From an uncultured Hungatella sp. (GTDB lineage Bacteria > Bacillota > Clostridia > Lachnospirales > Lachnospiraceae): a stretch of DNA of 64,000 nucleotides. The position numbers were made by a program, and so were the translations under genes. This document shows positions 1-7,733 of the stretch, in pieces. Location of the stretch: NCBI GenBank assembly GCA_910585645.1, contig CAJUFP010000001.1, positions 1 to 64,000 of the forward strand, read 5' to 3'. The number at the start of each line of letters is the position of its first letter. The first letter of the stretch is position 1. Under the pieces are notes generated by a model. That model ran no database searches, was not told where the DNA came from, and saw only the letters and a program-made list of their open reading frames with translations.

Positions 1-73
1 AATTTTCAGGGTCTTACATACTGTTCAATCTTCGATTTTCAAGGTCCTGGGCTGTCTTCTTTTCAAAAGAAGC
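1..73 (-). other. Transcribed leader, probably of an rRNA operon lying left of the window
   Basis: Downstream of promoter P2 on the minus strand the sequence contains CCTTGAAAATCGAAGATTGA and, after it, CCCTGAAAATT, the kind of CTTGAAAA/TTGAA leader found before 16S or around rRNA spacers in Firmicutes. No rRNA gene lies inside the window; the operon would begin beyond position 1. A tRNA operon is the main alternative. Confidence 0.6.
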
Positions 74-79
74 TTATAT

Positions 80-108
80 ATATTAGCATATCTCTTTTGA
101 TCTGTCAA
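80..108 (-). promoter_or_regulatory. rrn-like promoter P2
   Basis: On the minus strand there is TTGACA (103-108), a 17-nt spacer and TAATAT (80-85), predicted to start near position 73. It is the second of two strong promoters 105 bp apart with nothing coding between them, which is the classic rRNA operon arrangement. Confidence 0.8.
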
Positions 109-158
109 CAGTTTTTTCAACTTTTTTCTCGGATATTTTCGATCCTTTTGGTCTTGCG

Positions 159-178
159 CGCCCCGCTCTCACGGGGCG
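159..178 (-). other. GC-rich hairpin between the tandem promoters
   Basis: CGCCCCG (159-165) and CGGGGCG (172-178) form a perfect 7-bp stem with a 6-nt loop in an otherwise AT-rich region. It lies exactly at the predicted 5' end of the P1 transcript (about 178), so P1 RNA would begin with this hairpin. No U-run follows it directly, so I do not call it a terminator. Confidence 0.6.
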
Positions 179-184
179 AGTCTT

Positions 185-243
185 ATAATAACAAATCTGT
201 TTACAAAAGTCAACACTTTTTTTGGAATTTTTTAACTTTTTTT
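185..243 (-). promoter_or_regulatory. rrn-like promoter P1 with UP-like A/T tract
   Basis: On the minus strand there is TTGACT (208-213), a 17-nt spacer and TATTAT (185-190). Immediately upstream (214-243) are phased runs of A, typical of an UP element that recruits the RNA polymerase alpha subunit at rRNA promoters. The tract reaches the stop codon of the preceding histidine kinase, and no terminator separates the kinase from P1. Confidence 0.8.
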
Positions 244-1769
244 CAGACCTTTGAATCCACAGTAAACCAGAACGCAACCCCATCCTCCAGATTCTGTACG
301 CCGCATTCTTTATGATGAGAATCTATGATGGCTTTCACGATTGACAATCCGATCCCGCTGCCTCCATATGCCCGGGTTCTGGCCTTGTCCACCTTATAGA
401 ATTTTGTCCACAGGTTAGGAAGGGCCTCAGGGGGGATCGGCGTCCCTGTATTTTTCACCGTGACCCTTACATCCTCCCCCAATTCTTCTATTATAATAGA
501 AATAACTCTCTCTCCGTCCAGATGATTCAGGGCGTTGCTGACATAGTTGGTTACTACCTCCTCGATCTTAAATTCATCTGCCCATACGTATACCGGGTGA
601 TCGCAGCGAAACATAATAACAGCCTGTTTCTGTTCAATTAAGATTTTGGCGGCAGCCAATACCCCATGAATCAGTTCCACCAGATCAAATCGCTCCATAG
701 TCACCATGTCATTTCCCGATTCCAGGGCATTGAGGGTCAAAAGCTGCCGGACCATGGTGTTCATTTTGTTGGCCTCATCCATGATAACTTCACAGTAATA
801 GTCCCGGCTCTCCTTGTCCTCAGCCATGCCCTCGATCAGCCCCTCCGCATACCCCTGGATCAGGGCAATGGGGGTCTTCAGTTCATGGGATACATTGCCG
901 ATAAATTCCTGCCGCATCTCGTCAATCTGGTTTTTCTCCTCAATGTCCTTTAACAGCTGGTTGTTGGCAGACTTTAGCTCCCCGATGGTCTCCTTTAATT
1001 TGTCTGACAGAACATTGACACTGTTGCCAAGGGCTCCGATCTCATCCTGGGCGTCTTCCCGGTACTTGGCGTCAAAATCCAGGTGGGACATGCGCTCTGA
1101 AATATGGGCAAGCTGTAAGATCGGAGAAGTAACTTTTTTTGTGGTAAAATACACCACAATACTGCCAAGAACCAGAGCAATAATCCCCACATAGGCTAAG
1201 AATTTGTTGGACAGCTGCACGCTTTCCCGGATGCTTGCCAGAGGAGTGGACATGATGAAAATGGTCCGGTTATCCGTGTAGTATCCCCAGCTTTCCAGGT
1301 AGAACGATTTTGACCGGACATCATATGTTTTTTGGATGGTATAGTTGTCCTCCTCCAGAATCAGTTCTGTCCTGGGATTGTTTCTTCCCACCATGTACTG
1401 AAAAACCCGGTCCATCATAAAATTCACATCCCGGGTGGACGCTACCACCGGTGTGTTGCTGAAACTGTCAATAATTACCATCGTAATATTGTACTGGTCT
1501 CCCAGGTTCCGCAGAAGCTCAATGGCCGGAGTCTGAATCTCTTCCCCGCGGCTGTCTGTGATAAATTCGTCGTTGATACTTCCCCCAGCCTCCCATTTCT
1601 CCATAACCAGCTGATTCATCTTGGTATAACTCAGCTGCAGGGCGTCTATCTTCTGGTTTATATAAAACCATTCCAGCATCCAGTTGTTCACACACCAAAT
1701 GCCTATAAGGATGGCGGCCATAAGGCCTATGAAGATCATGGTAAAGCGCACTCTTATAGAACGTTTCAT
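243..1769 (-). CDS. HAMP-containing membrane sensor histidine kinase
   Basis: A 508-residue two-component sensor. It has an N-terminal membrane segment (about 8-30), an extracytoplasmic sensing region (about 31-188), a second membrane segment (about 190-210), a HAMP linker, a HisKA dimerisation domain with the phospho-accepting His295 in VSHELKTP, and a C-terminal HATPase domain ending with the GGSGIGLSIV nucleotide-binding loop. It follows the OmpR-type regulator at 1779-2459 with a 9-nt gap and is surely its partner, phosphorylating it from the membrane. The signal sensed is not evident. Transcription would run straight on into the rrn-like promoters, because no terminator is visible after the stop. 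Confidence 0.95.
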   Translation of the reverse strand: MKRSIRVRFTMIFIGLMAAILIGIWCVNNWMLEWFYINQKIDALQLSYTKMNQLVMEKWEAGGSINDEFITDSRGEEIQTPAIELLRNLGDQYNITMVIIDSFSNTPVVASTRDVNFMMDRVFQYMVGRNNPRTELILEEDNYTIQKTYDVRSKSFYLESWGYYTDNRTIFIMSTPLASIRESVQLSNKFLAYVGIIALVLGSIVVYFTTKKVTSPILQLAHISERMSHLDFDAKYREDAQDEIGALGNSVNVLSDKLKETIGELKSANNQLLKDIEEKNQIDEMRQEFIGNVSHELKTPIALIQGYAEGLIEGMAEDKESRDYYCEVIMDEANKMNTMVRQLLTLNALESGNDMVTMERFDLVELIHGVLAAAKILIEQKQAVIMFRCDHPVYVWADEFKIEEVVTNYVSNALNHLDGERVISIIIEELGEDVRVTVKNTGTPIPPEALPNLWTKFYKVDKARTRAYGGSGIGLSIVKAIIDSHHKECGVQNLEDGVAFWFTVDSKV

Positions 1770-1778
1770 ACTCTGCCT

Positions 1779-2459
1779 TTACACCCCCGCCACCTCGAAT
1801 TTGTACCCCATGCCCCAGATGGTCTTAATATACTCCCCTTTGCTCCCCATTTTGCTGCGCAGTTTTTTTACATGGGTGTCAATGGTCCTGGCGTCTCCGA
1901 AATAGTCGTAGTTCCACACATTGTTCAGAATCTTTTCCCTGGACAGGGCAATCCCCTGGTTATCCACAAAGTAGGACAGCAGCTCAAACTCCTTAAAGCT
2001 TAATTCCACCGGGGTTCCGTCAATGGTGACCTGGTGAGCCGCCTTGTTGATATCAATGCCTCCCACCTGGATCACATCGCTGGCCGCGGCGTTGCTTCGT
2101 CTCAAAATCGCCTCCACCCTGGCAGCCAGAATCTTGGGACTGAAGGGCTTGGAAATGTACTCGTCCACTCCCAGCTCGAACCCTTTCAGCTCGTCCCGCT
2201 CCTCCCCCCGGGCCGTCAGCATGATGATGGGGGTCTGGGAATACTGGCGGATGGCCTTGCAGACCTCCCACCCGTCCATCTTCGGCATCATCACATCCAG
2301 AATGACCAGCGCAATATCCTTCTGCTTAAAGAATATGTCCACCGCGTTTTCCCCGTCCTCTGCCTCTATGACAGAAAACCCCTTTATTGTCAGGAAATCT
2401 TTTACCAGTTTTCTCATTCTGGCCTCGTCGTCCACCACCAGTATTTTTAGATTCTCCAT
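1779..2459 (-). CDS. OmpR/PhoB-family response regulator
   Basis: A 226-residue response regulator. The receiver domain (1-120) has the acidic pocket Asp10/Asp11, the phosphorylation site Asp55 in VILDVMMP and the conserved Lys104. The C-terminal winged-helix DNA-binding domain (about 130-222) contains the recognition-helix region RTIDTHVKKLRSK. It acts in the cytoplasm as the output of the kinase encoded immediately downstream. A strong ribosome binding site (AAGGAGG) precedes ATG at 2459. The promoter carries a tandem direct repeat suited to OmpR-type binding, so autoregulation is likely. The specific regulon is unknown; a PhoP-like role is only suggested by the repeat sequence. Confidence 0.95.
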   Translation of the reverse strand: MENLKILVVDDEARMRKLVKDFLTIKGFSVIEAEDGENAVDIFFKQKDIALVILDVMMPKMDGWEVCKAIRQYSQTPIIMLTARGEERDELKGFELGVDEYISKPFSPKILAARVEAILRRSNAAASDVIQVGGIDINKAAHQVTIDGTPVELSFKEFELLSYFVDNQGIALSREKILNNVWNYDYFGDARTIDTHVKKLRSKMGSKGEYIKTIWGMGYKFEVAGV

Positions 2460-2491
2460 GGTAAAGCCTCCTTTTTCTCTGTATTAATGCC

Positions 2492-2542
2492 ATTTTATCA
2501 GATAATGATTCATATTTCTATGGGTTCACAGAGATTTCACAG
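2492..2542 (-). promoter_or_regulatory. Direct-repeat-controlled promoter of the two-component operon
   Basis: On the minus strand an extended -10, TGA-TAAAAT (2492-2500), lacks a good -35. Just upstream are two TTCACAG copies (plus-strand reading; 2525-2531 and 2536-2542) with an 11-bp period, one helical turn. This is the geometry of tandem OmpR/PhoP binding sites and resembles the Gram-positive PhoP box TTMACA-N5-TTMACA. The rest of the 2460-2706 gap shows no gene. Confidence 0.65.
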
Positions 2543-2706
2543 TTATGCCTGCAGCAAAAAGCAGAGGCGCTGCCAAACATCCCCGCTGCAAGTACCCTCG
2601 CAGAATCGGCATATTTATCAGTTCCTCTGCCTTCTCTCTCTTCAATCACTTCCAAAATCTCCGCGTTTCGTCACAGGCCTTTCCCCATGGGCGTTTCTGC
2701 CTGTAT

Positions 2707-4500
2707 CTACGCCTCTTCCCCCTGGGCGATCTCAATGCCCAGCTCCTGAAGCTGTTTTTCGTCTACCGGAGCGGGGGCCTCGGTCATGAGGCAGGACGCG
2801 TCCTTTACCTTGGGGAAGGCGATAACGTCCCGGATGCTGTCCGCTCCCACCATCAGCATGGCCAGGCGGTCCAGGCCGTAGGCCAGCCCTGCGTGGGGCG
2901 GAACGCCGAACTTAAATGCCTCCAGAAGGAATCCGAACTGCTCGTTTGCCTTCTCCGGCGTAAACCCTAAAACTTCAAACATCTTTGCCTGGATGTCCGC
3001 CTGGTGGATCCGGACGGAACCGCCGCCCAGCTCCGTGCCGTTGAGCACGATATCGTAGGCTTTGGCCCTGACTGAACCCGGGTCCTCGTCGATCTTGCCC
3101 CAGTCCTCCTCCATGGGCATGGTAAACGGATGATGCATGGCCACGAACCGTCCCTGCTCTTCGGAGTATTCCAAAAGGGGGAACTGGGTGACCCACAAAA
3201 ACTTAAAGTCGTCTTTCTTCAAAAGGTCCTGCTGCCTTGCCAGCTCCAGACGGAGATTGCCCAGCACGTCCCACACTACCTTGTTCTTGTCAGCGGCAAA
3301 GAGAAGGAGATCTCCCGGTTTGCCGTCCATGGCAGCTGTCAGGTCATGCAGCTGCTCTTCGGTCATAAATTTGGCGAAGGAGGATTTGTAGGAGCCGTCC
3401 TCCAAAACAGCCAGATAGGCCAGCCCTTTGGCTCCGAAGCCCTTGGCAAACTCCACCAGGGCGTCAATCTTCTTGCGGGCCATGCCGCCCTGGCCCTTGG
3501 CATTGATTCCCCGGACGCTTCCGCCCTGGTCCAGGGCGTTTTTGAACACGGCGAACTCACAGTCTCTCACCACAAAGGACACGTCTTTCAGCTCCATGCC
3601 AAAGCGCAGGTCAGGCTTGTCGGAGCCAAAGCGGTCCATGGCCTCCTGCCACGTCATCCTGGGGATGGGCATGGGAATCTCCACATCCAGCAGCTCCTTA
3701 AACAGCCTCTGAAGCAGACGCTCATTGACATCGATCACATCGTCCACATCCACAAAGGACAGCTCCATGTCGATCTGGGTAAACTCCGGCTGGCGGTCTG
3801 CCCGAAGATCCTCATCCCGGTAGCATCTGGCCAGCTGGAAGTAACGGTCATAGCCGGAGCACATCAGCAGCTGTTTGAACAGCTGGGGAGATTGGGGCAG
3901 GGCGTAGAAGGAGCCCGGGTGTACCCGGCTGGGTACCAGATAGTCTCTGGCTCCCTCAGGCGTGCTCTTTATAAGGGTGGGAGTCTCAATCTCCAGAAAG
4001 CCTTCCTCTGCCAGAAATTTTCTGGTGAGAATGGCGATATTGCTTCGAAACATCATGCTTCTTTGCAGGTCAGGCCGCCTTAAATCCAGGAAGCGGTATT
4101 TTAGCCGCAGCTCTTCCTTGGTCTTGGAGTTCTCCTCAATGGGGAAGGGCGGGGTCTCGGACTCTGACAGGATCCGCAGGCCCGATGCCCGCACCTCGAT
4201 GGCTCCTGTGGCCAGGTTTTCATTGACGCCGCCGGACCGGGCCTCCACCTTTCCTGTGACGGCGATGACAAACTCGCTGCGCAGCTTCTCCGCCTTTTCA
4301 AAGCTTTCCGCCCCGCAGTCGCTCTCCTCAAAAATAATCTGCAAAATCCCGCTTCTGTCCCTCAAGTCCACAAAAATAATGCCGCCTTTATTCCTGCTCT
4401 TCTGCACCCAGCCCATGACCGTGACATGCTCGCCTATATTGGCCGTGCCAAGCTCCGTACATCTGTGGGACCGCTTCAGCCCCATCATTGATTCTGCCAT
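2707..4500 (-). CDS. aspS: Aspartyl-tRNA synthetase
   Basis: A class II aminoacyl-tRNA synthetase of 597 residues that charges tRNA-Asp in the cytoplasm. The order is an N-terminal OB-fold anticodon-binding domain, then the catalytic core with motif 1 around FLEIETPTLIKSTPEG, motif 2 around ARCYRDEDLRADRQPEF, a bacterial-type GAD insertion (about 280-415), and motif 3 GLAYGLDRLAML near the end. Length matches bacterial AspRS. I place the start at 4500 because GGAGG sits 5 nt before this ATG; an ATG at 4512 has no such site. It follows hisS on the same strand after about 80 nt, the usual hisS-aspS order in Firmicutes. Confidence 0.97.
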   Translation of the reverse strand: MAESMMGLKRSHRCTELGTANIGEHVTVMGWVQKSRNKGGIIFVDLRDRSGILQIIFEESDCGAESFEKAEKLRSEFVIAVTGKVEARSGGVNENLATGAIEVRASGLRILSESETPPFPIEENSKTKEELRLKYRFLDLRRPDLQRSMMFRSNIAILTRKFLAEEGFLEIETPTLIKSTPEGARDYLVPSRVHPGSFYALPQSPQLFKQLLMCSGYDRYFQLARCYRDEDLRADRQPEFTQIDMELSFVDVDDVIDVNERLLQRLFKELLDVEIPMPIPRMTWQEAMDRFGSDKPDLRFGMELKDVSFVVRDCEFAVFKNALDQGGSVRGINAKGQGGMARKKIDALVEFAKGFGAKGLAYLAVLEDGSYKSSFAKFMTEEQLHDLTAAMDGKPGDLLLFAADKNKVVWDVLGNLRLELARQQDLLKKDDFKFLWVTQFPLLEYSEEQGRFVAMHHPFTMPMEEDWGKIDEDPGSVRAKAYDIVLNGTELGGGSVRIHQADIQAKMFEVLGFTPEKANEQFGFLLEAFKFGVPPHAGLAYGLDRLAMLMVGADSIRDVIAFPKVKDASCLMTEAPAPVDEKQLQELGIEIAQGEEA

Positions 4501-4582
4501 AATCTCCTCCATTTCTGCCAGCGGGTTCTTTTGTGATACCGCCCCGCCGCCCTTTGATGTTTAAAGTCCCAGAGCCTGCTTC

Positions 4583-5845
4583 CTACTTAAGCGCTTCCCT
4601 GTAAAATTCCCTGAACTGCGTGTAACCGTCTTTCTGCAGCTGCTCTTTCTGGAACTTCTTGTTCTTGTTCATCTGGGCCACCAGAACCTGGGCGCCTTCT
4701 GCCCGGGCTTTCATGGCCTCATTGATCACGTCTCCTAGCCGCTTGCTGTCCAGTCCCTTTTCGAAGAGGTAGGCGATCTTTTCCTCCTGGTCCGGAACCT
4801 GGAAGTTTTGATCCGTCAGGATGGTGACGATCCGCTCAAATCCGATGGAGAAGCCGCAGGCCGGGGTCTCCATGCCGGTAAACTTGCCGATCATCTTGTC
4901 GTAGCGGCCGCCGCCTGCCACGGAACCGCCGAAGCCCTCCATGGCCACCTCGAAAATGGTTCCCGTATAGTAGGACATCCCCCGTACCAGGGTGGGGTCA
5001 AATTCGATGTTAAATTCCGCCACAGCCACGTCTTTCACCGTATCCATAATGTGGGCCAGTCCCTGGGACACACTCTGGGGCATCACGTCTTTTAACAGCT
5101 CTCCCAGTCTGCGCACGCCGTCGGCATCCTTGCTTACTGTGGTGAACAGGCCAAGGTATTTATCCACCTGGTCCTCCCCGCAGCCGTTTTCCAGAAGCTC
5201 CGCCTTTACGCCGTCCATGCCGATCTTGTCCATCTTGTCCAGGGTGATAAACACCTGGTCGTAGGACTCCTTAGGAAAGCCGCACCAGGCGGCCATGCCT
5301 TTTAAGATCCCGCGGTCGTTGATCCGCACCGTGAAGGAATTGTTAGGGCAGATCTTTCCCAGGGCCGTGGTGGTGGCCAGGATCAGCTCAATCTCCGCCA
5401 GGGAGGTGGCGTCCCCAAGAATGTCGATGTCGCACTGCACAAACTGGCGGAAACGCCCTTTCTGGGGCCGGTCAGCCCGCCACACGCTGCCCATCTGCAG
5501 GGCCTTAAACGGGGACGGGAGGGACGCCGCGTTGTTGGAGTAGTATCTGGCCAGGGGTACGGTCAGGTCGTAGCGGAGCCCGCCGTCCACCAGATCCTCG
5601 TCGGACCGGGCGTTCTCCAGATTCAGCTTCTCGCCTCTTTTTAGGATCTTGAATATCAGTTTTTCATTGTCCCCGCCCTGTTTGCTGGTCAGATTCTCGA
5701 TGTGCTCCACGCACGGAGTCTCGATCTGGGAGAAGCCGAAGGCTCTGTAGGTCTCCTGGATCTGACTCATGACATAGTTTCGGATCTGCATCTCCCCGGG
5801 CAGGATATCTTTCATGCCGGTTACCGGCTTTTTCTTCAATGCCAT
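4583..5845 (-). CDS. hisS: Histidyl-tRNA synthetase
   Basis: A class II synthetase of 420 residues that charges tRNA-His. The sequence shows the N-terminal KPVTGMKDILP signature, motif 2 region WRADRPQKGRFRQFVQCDID, the histidine-binding segment LVRGMSYYTGTIFEV, the glycine loop GGGRYD and motif 3 GFSIGFERI, then a C-terminal anticodon-binding domain. The C-terminal domain shows this is a synthetase rather than the paralogue HisZ. The usual GLDYY of the histidine A motif reads GMSYY here, a small deviation. It forms an operon with aspS and has its own promoter at 5893-5921. No T-box leader is present. Confidence 0.95.
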   Translation of the reverse strand: MALKKKPVTGMKDILPGEMQIRNYVMSQIQETYRAFGFSQIETPCVEHIENLTSKQGGDNEKLIFKILKRGEKLNLENARSDEDLVDGGLRYDLTVPLARYYSNNAASLPSPFKALQMGSVWRADRPQKGRFRQFVQCDIDILGDATSLAEIELILATTTALGKICPNNSFTVRINDRGILKGMAAWCGFPKESYDQVFITLDKMDKIGMDGVKAELLENGCGEDQVDKYLGLFTTVSKDADGVRRLGELLKDVMPQSVSQGLAHIMDTVKDVAVAEFNIEFDPTLVRGMSYYTGTIFEVAMEGFGGSVAGGGRYDKMIGKFTGMETPACGFSIGFERIVTILTDQNFQVPDQEEKIAYLFEKGLDSKRLGDVINEAMKARAEGAQVLVAQMNKNKKFQKEQLQKDGYTQFREFYREALK

Positions 5846-5892
5846 AGATTTTCCCCGCTTTCTTCCTCTTTTAATCCTGTTTTGTGTAAACG

Positions 5893-5921
5893 ATTATACT
5901 ATTACTGTCCGTAAATGGCAA
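5893..5921 (-). promoter_or_regulatory. hisS promoter
   Basis: On the minus strand there is TTGCCA (5916-5921), a 17-nt spacer and TATAAT (5893-5898), giving a start near 5886 and a roughly 40-nt leader before the hisS ATG. The leader is too short for a T-box. Confidence 0.75.
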
Positions 5922-5955
5922 TGTTTTTATGATGTTTTGGGGCTGCTTAAATTTC

Positions 5956-5984
5956 TTGCGTTTTTTTCATATGGTGTGTATACT
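5956..5984 (+). promoter_or_regulatory. Promoter of the YesM/YesN operon
   Basis: TTGCGT (5956-5961), 17 nt, TATACT (5979-5984). The predicted start (5990-5992) coincides with the ATG of the kinase at 5991, implying a leaderless or nearly leaderless mRNA unless translation begins at a later Met such as 6039. Confidence 0.6.
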
Positions 5985-5990
5985 ATAACC

Positions 5991-7733
5991 ATGAAAAGAA
6001 ACGGCTATATACAGCATTTATTTATTTTGTTGGGGACTATGATCACTTTCGTCGTCCTTCTGCTGGGCGGCATCGCGTTTTATGGAAAGACCCAGATTGA
6101 AAATGAGCTTTTCTTTGTAAACAAGCGCTCTCTAAAGCAGATCGGCCTTGGCACCAGCTTAAAGCTGGCGGAATATAACCATTTAAGCAGCAAAATTGCC
6201 AATGACAGCCATATCATCGACATGCTGAGTCAAAATGAGGATGTCCGCAACGGCGATGCCGTGGAAAAAGCGACTCAGGAGATCCTTGACAGTTATGCCT
6301 GGACCTATTCTGAATATAACGCCCTTGTTTATACCTATGTTATGTCCAAAGAGGGAACTCTCTACCCCAGCGCTTACAGCCGGGACACCGCTATGGAACT
6401 GATCCTGGAATATTTTGATTTTGATGATTTTCTTGCAAAACCGGATGTTTTTTATTATCAGCCGACCATTGAAAACAAAAAGGAAAAGGGTGTAACCCGC
6501 TATTCCTTTTTTTTGATACGAAAAATAAAGGACCATATTACGGAAGAAGTGTATGGCTATGTTATTTTAAATATCAGCGAAAAGAATCTCTATGACACCT
6601 ATAAGGATCTGATCGATACAGGCAAAAACTTTTATATTACCGACCCTGACGGCATGATCATCTCCGAAAAAGACAAACAGCGGATCGGGACTTTCTGCGG
6701 CGTCAAGATCAGCCAGATCATCGCCGGCGGTCATGAGGATAAACTGGTCCTGTGTGATAACCGGGGAAAGGAGTCGTATTTTCTCTACTATGAGATCCCC
6801 CAGACCGGCTGGTATCTGGTTGAGACGATTGAAACGTCAGGGCTTTTGGTATCTCTCGGAAAATTTAATCTGCTGATCGTGGGAACTATGGCCGCGGTGG
6901 TTATTCTCCTGCTTTTCATCTTAAATTTCTTTTTGAAGGCTATTTCAGAACCTGTTATGGCGGTGAAAGTGCGGATGACGGAGGTGGCGGACGGCAACAT
7001 GCAGGTATGCCTCCCTGAATCCGGGAAAGGCGAATTTGGGGAAATGGCCAGGGCATTTAACTATATGGTCAACCAGATGAACGAATCCATGGATGCGGTG
7101 AAGGAGGAGGAAAAGCAAAAGCGCCTTGCGGAACAGGATTTTCTCCGGGCGCAGATCAACCCTCATTTCATCTACAATACGTTAAGCTCCATTCGTTTTT
7201 TTGTGGAGATGAACCGAAATAAAGAAGCGGAGGACATGCTCTATCATTTTTCCAGGATCCTGCGAAAGTCCCTGTCAAACCCCAATGCGTTTGTGACCAT
7301 CGGCGCGGAGCTTGAGACCATTAAAGACTATGTGGAGCTTCAGAAAAAGAGGTACGAAAACAGTTTTATTGTGGAATATGAGATTGATCGTGAAATCCTT
7401 GAAAATAAAATCCCTGTATTTATTCTCCAGCCCATTGTGGAAAACGCGATTTTTCACGGGATGACGCCGGAAAGGGTCTGCCGGATCCTGATCAGAGGCT
7501 TTGAACAGGGAGATTGCCTGTATTTGCTCATCTCTGACAACGGCCGGGGCATCAAATCAGAACAGTTAAACCAGCTGTTCTTAAAGGAAGGCCATCTGAG
7601 CAAGGTGGGAATCCAAAACGTTCACGAACGAATCCAGCTGAATTTCGGAGAGGAGTACGGTTTAAAAGTAGAGAGTGTTGAGGGAAAAGGAACTACGGTA
7701 ACTTTTGTTTTGCCAAGGAGAACGGAATGTTAA
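5991..7733 (+). CDS. YesM-type sensor histidine kinase
   Basis: A membrane sensor kinase of the His-kinase/HATPase_c type paired with YesN regulators, usually controlling carbohydrate uptake. It has an N-terminal membrane segment (about 8-30), a large extracytoplasmic domain (dCache-like, to about 290), a second membrane segment (VGTMAAVVILLLFILNFFL), HAMP, then the His_kinase motif INPHFIYNTLSSIRF with the phospho-His, and a divergent HATPase domain with DNGRGIKSEQ. ATG 5991 has no Shine-Dalgarno site and lies at the predicted transcription start; ATG 6039 is an alternative preceded by TTGGGG, though it shortens the first membrane segment. It overlaps the regulator gene by 7 nt, implying translational coupling. 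Confidence 0.9.
   Translation: MKRNGYIQHLFILLGTMITFVVLLLGGIAFYGKTQIENELFFVNKRSLKQIGLGTSLKLAEYNHLSSKIANDSHIIDMLSQNEDVRNGDAVEKATQEILDSYAWTYSEYNALVYTYVMSKEGTLYPSAYSRDTAMELILEYFDFDDFLAKPDVFYYQPTIENKKEKGVTRYSFFLIRKIKDHITEEVYGYVILNISEKNLYDTYKDLIDTGKNFYITDPDGMIISEKDKQRIGTFCGVKISQIIAGGHEDKLVLCDNRGKESYFLYYEIPQTGWYLVETIETSGLLVSLGKFNLLIVGTMAAVVILLLFILNFFLKAISEPVMAVKVRMTEVADGNMQVCLPESGKGEFGEMARAFNYMVNQMNESMDAVKEEEKQKRLAEQDFLRAQINPHFIYNTLSSIRFFVEMNRNKEAEDMLYHFSRILRKSLSNPNAFVTIGAELETIKDYVELQKKRYENSFIVEYEIDREILENKIPVFILQPIVENAIFHGMTPERVCRILIRGFEQGDCLYLLISDNGRGIKSEQLNQLFLKEGHLSKVGIQNVHERIQLNFGEEYGLKVESVEGKGTTVTFVLPRRTEC

Noticed and set aside
3130..4083. Long open frame antisense to aspS (and similar ones opposite hisS, CotH and dctM)
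   Set aside because: Composition follows the codon positions of the true gene on the other strand, and there is no ribosome binding site or recognisable domain.
4583..5845. HisZ (ATP phosphoribosyltransferase regulatory subunit) instead of HisRS
   Set aside because: The C-terminal anticodon-binding domain is present, the length is that of HisRS, and the gene is joined to aspS.
5846..5990. T-box riboswitch before hisS
   Set aside because: The predicted leader is only about 40 nt and has no T-box sequence or specifier stem.
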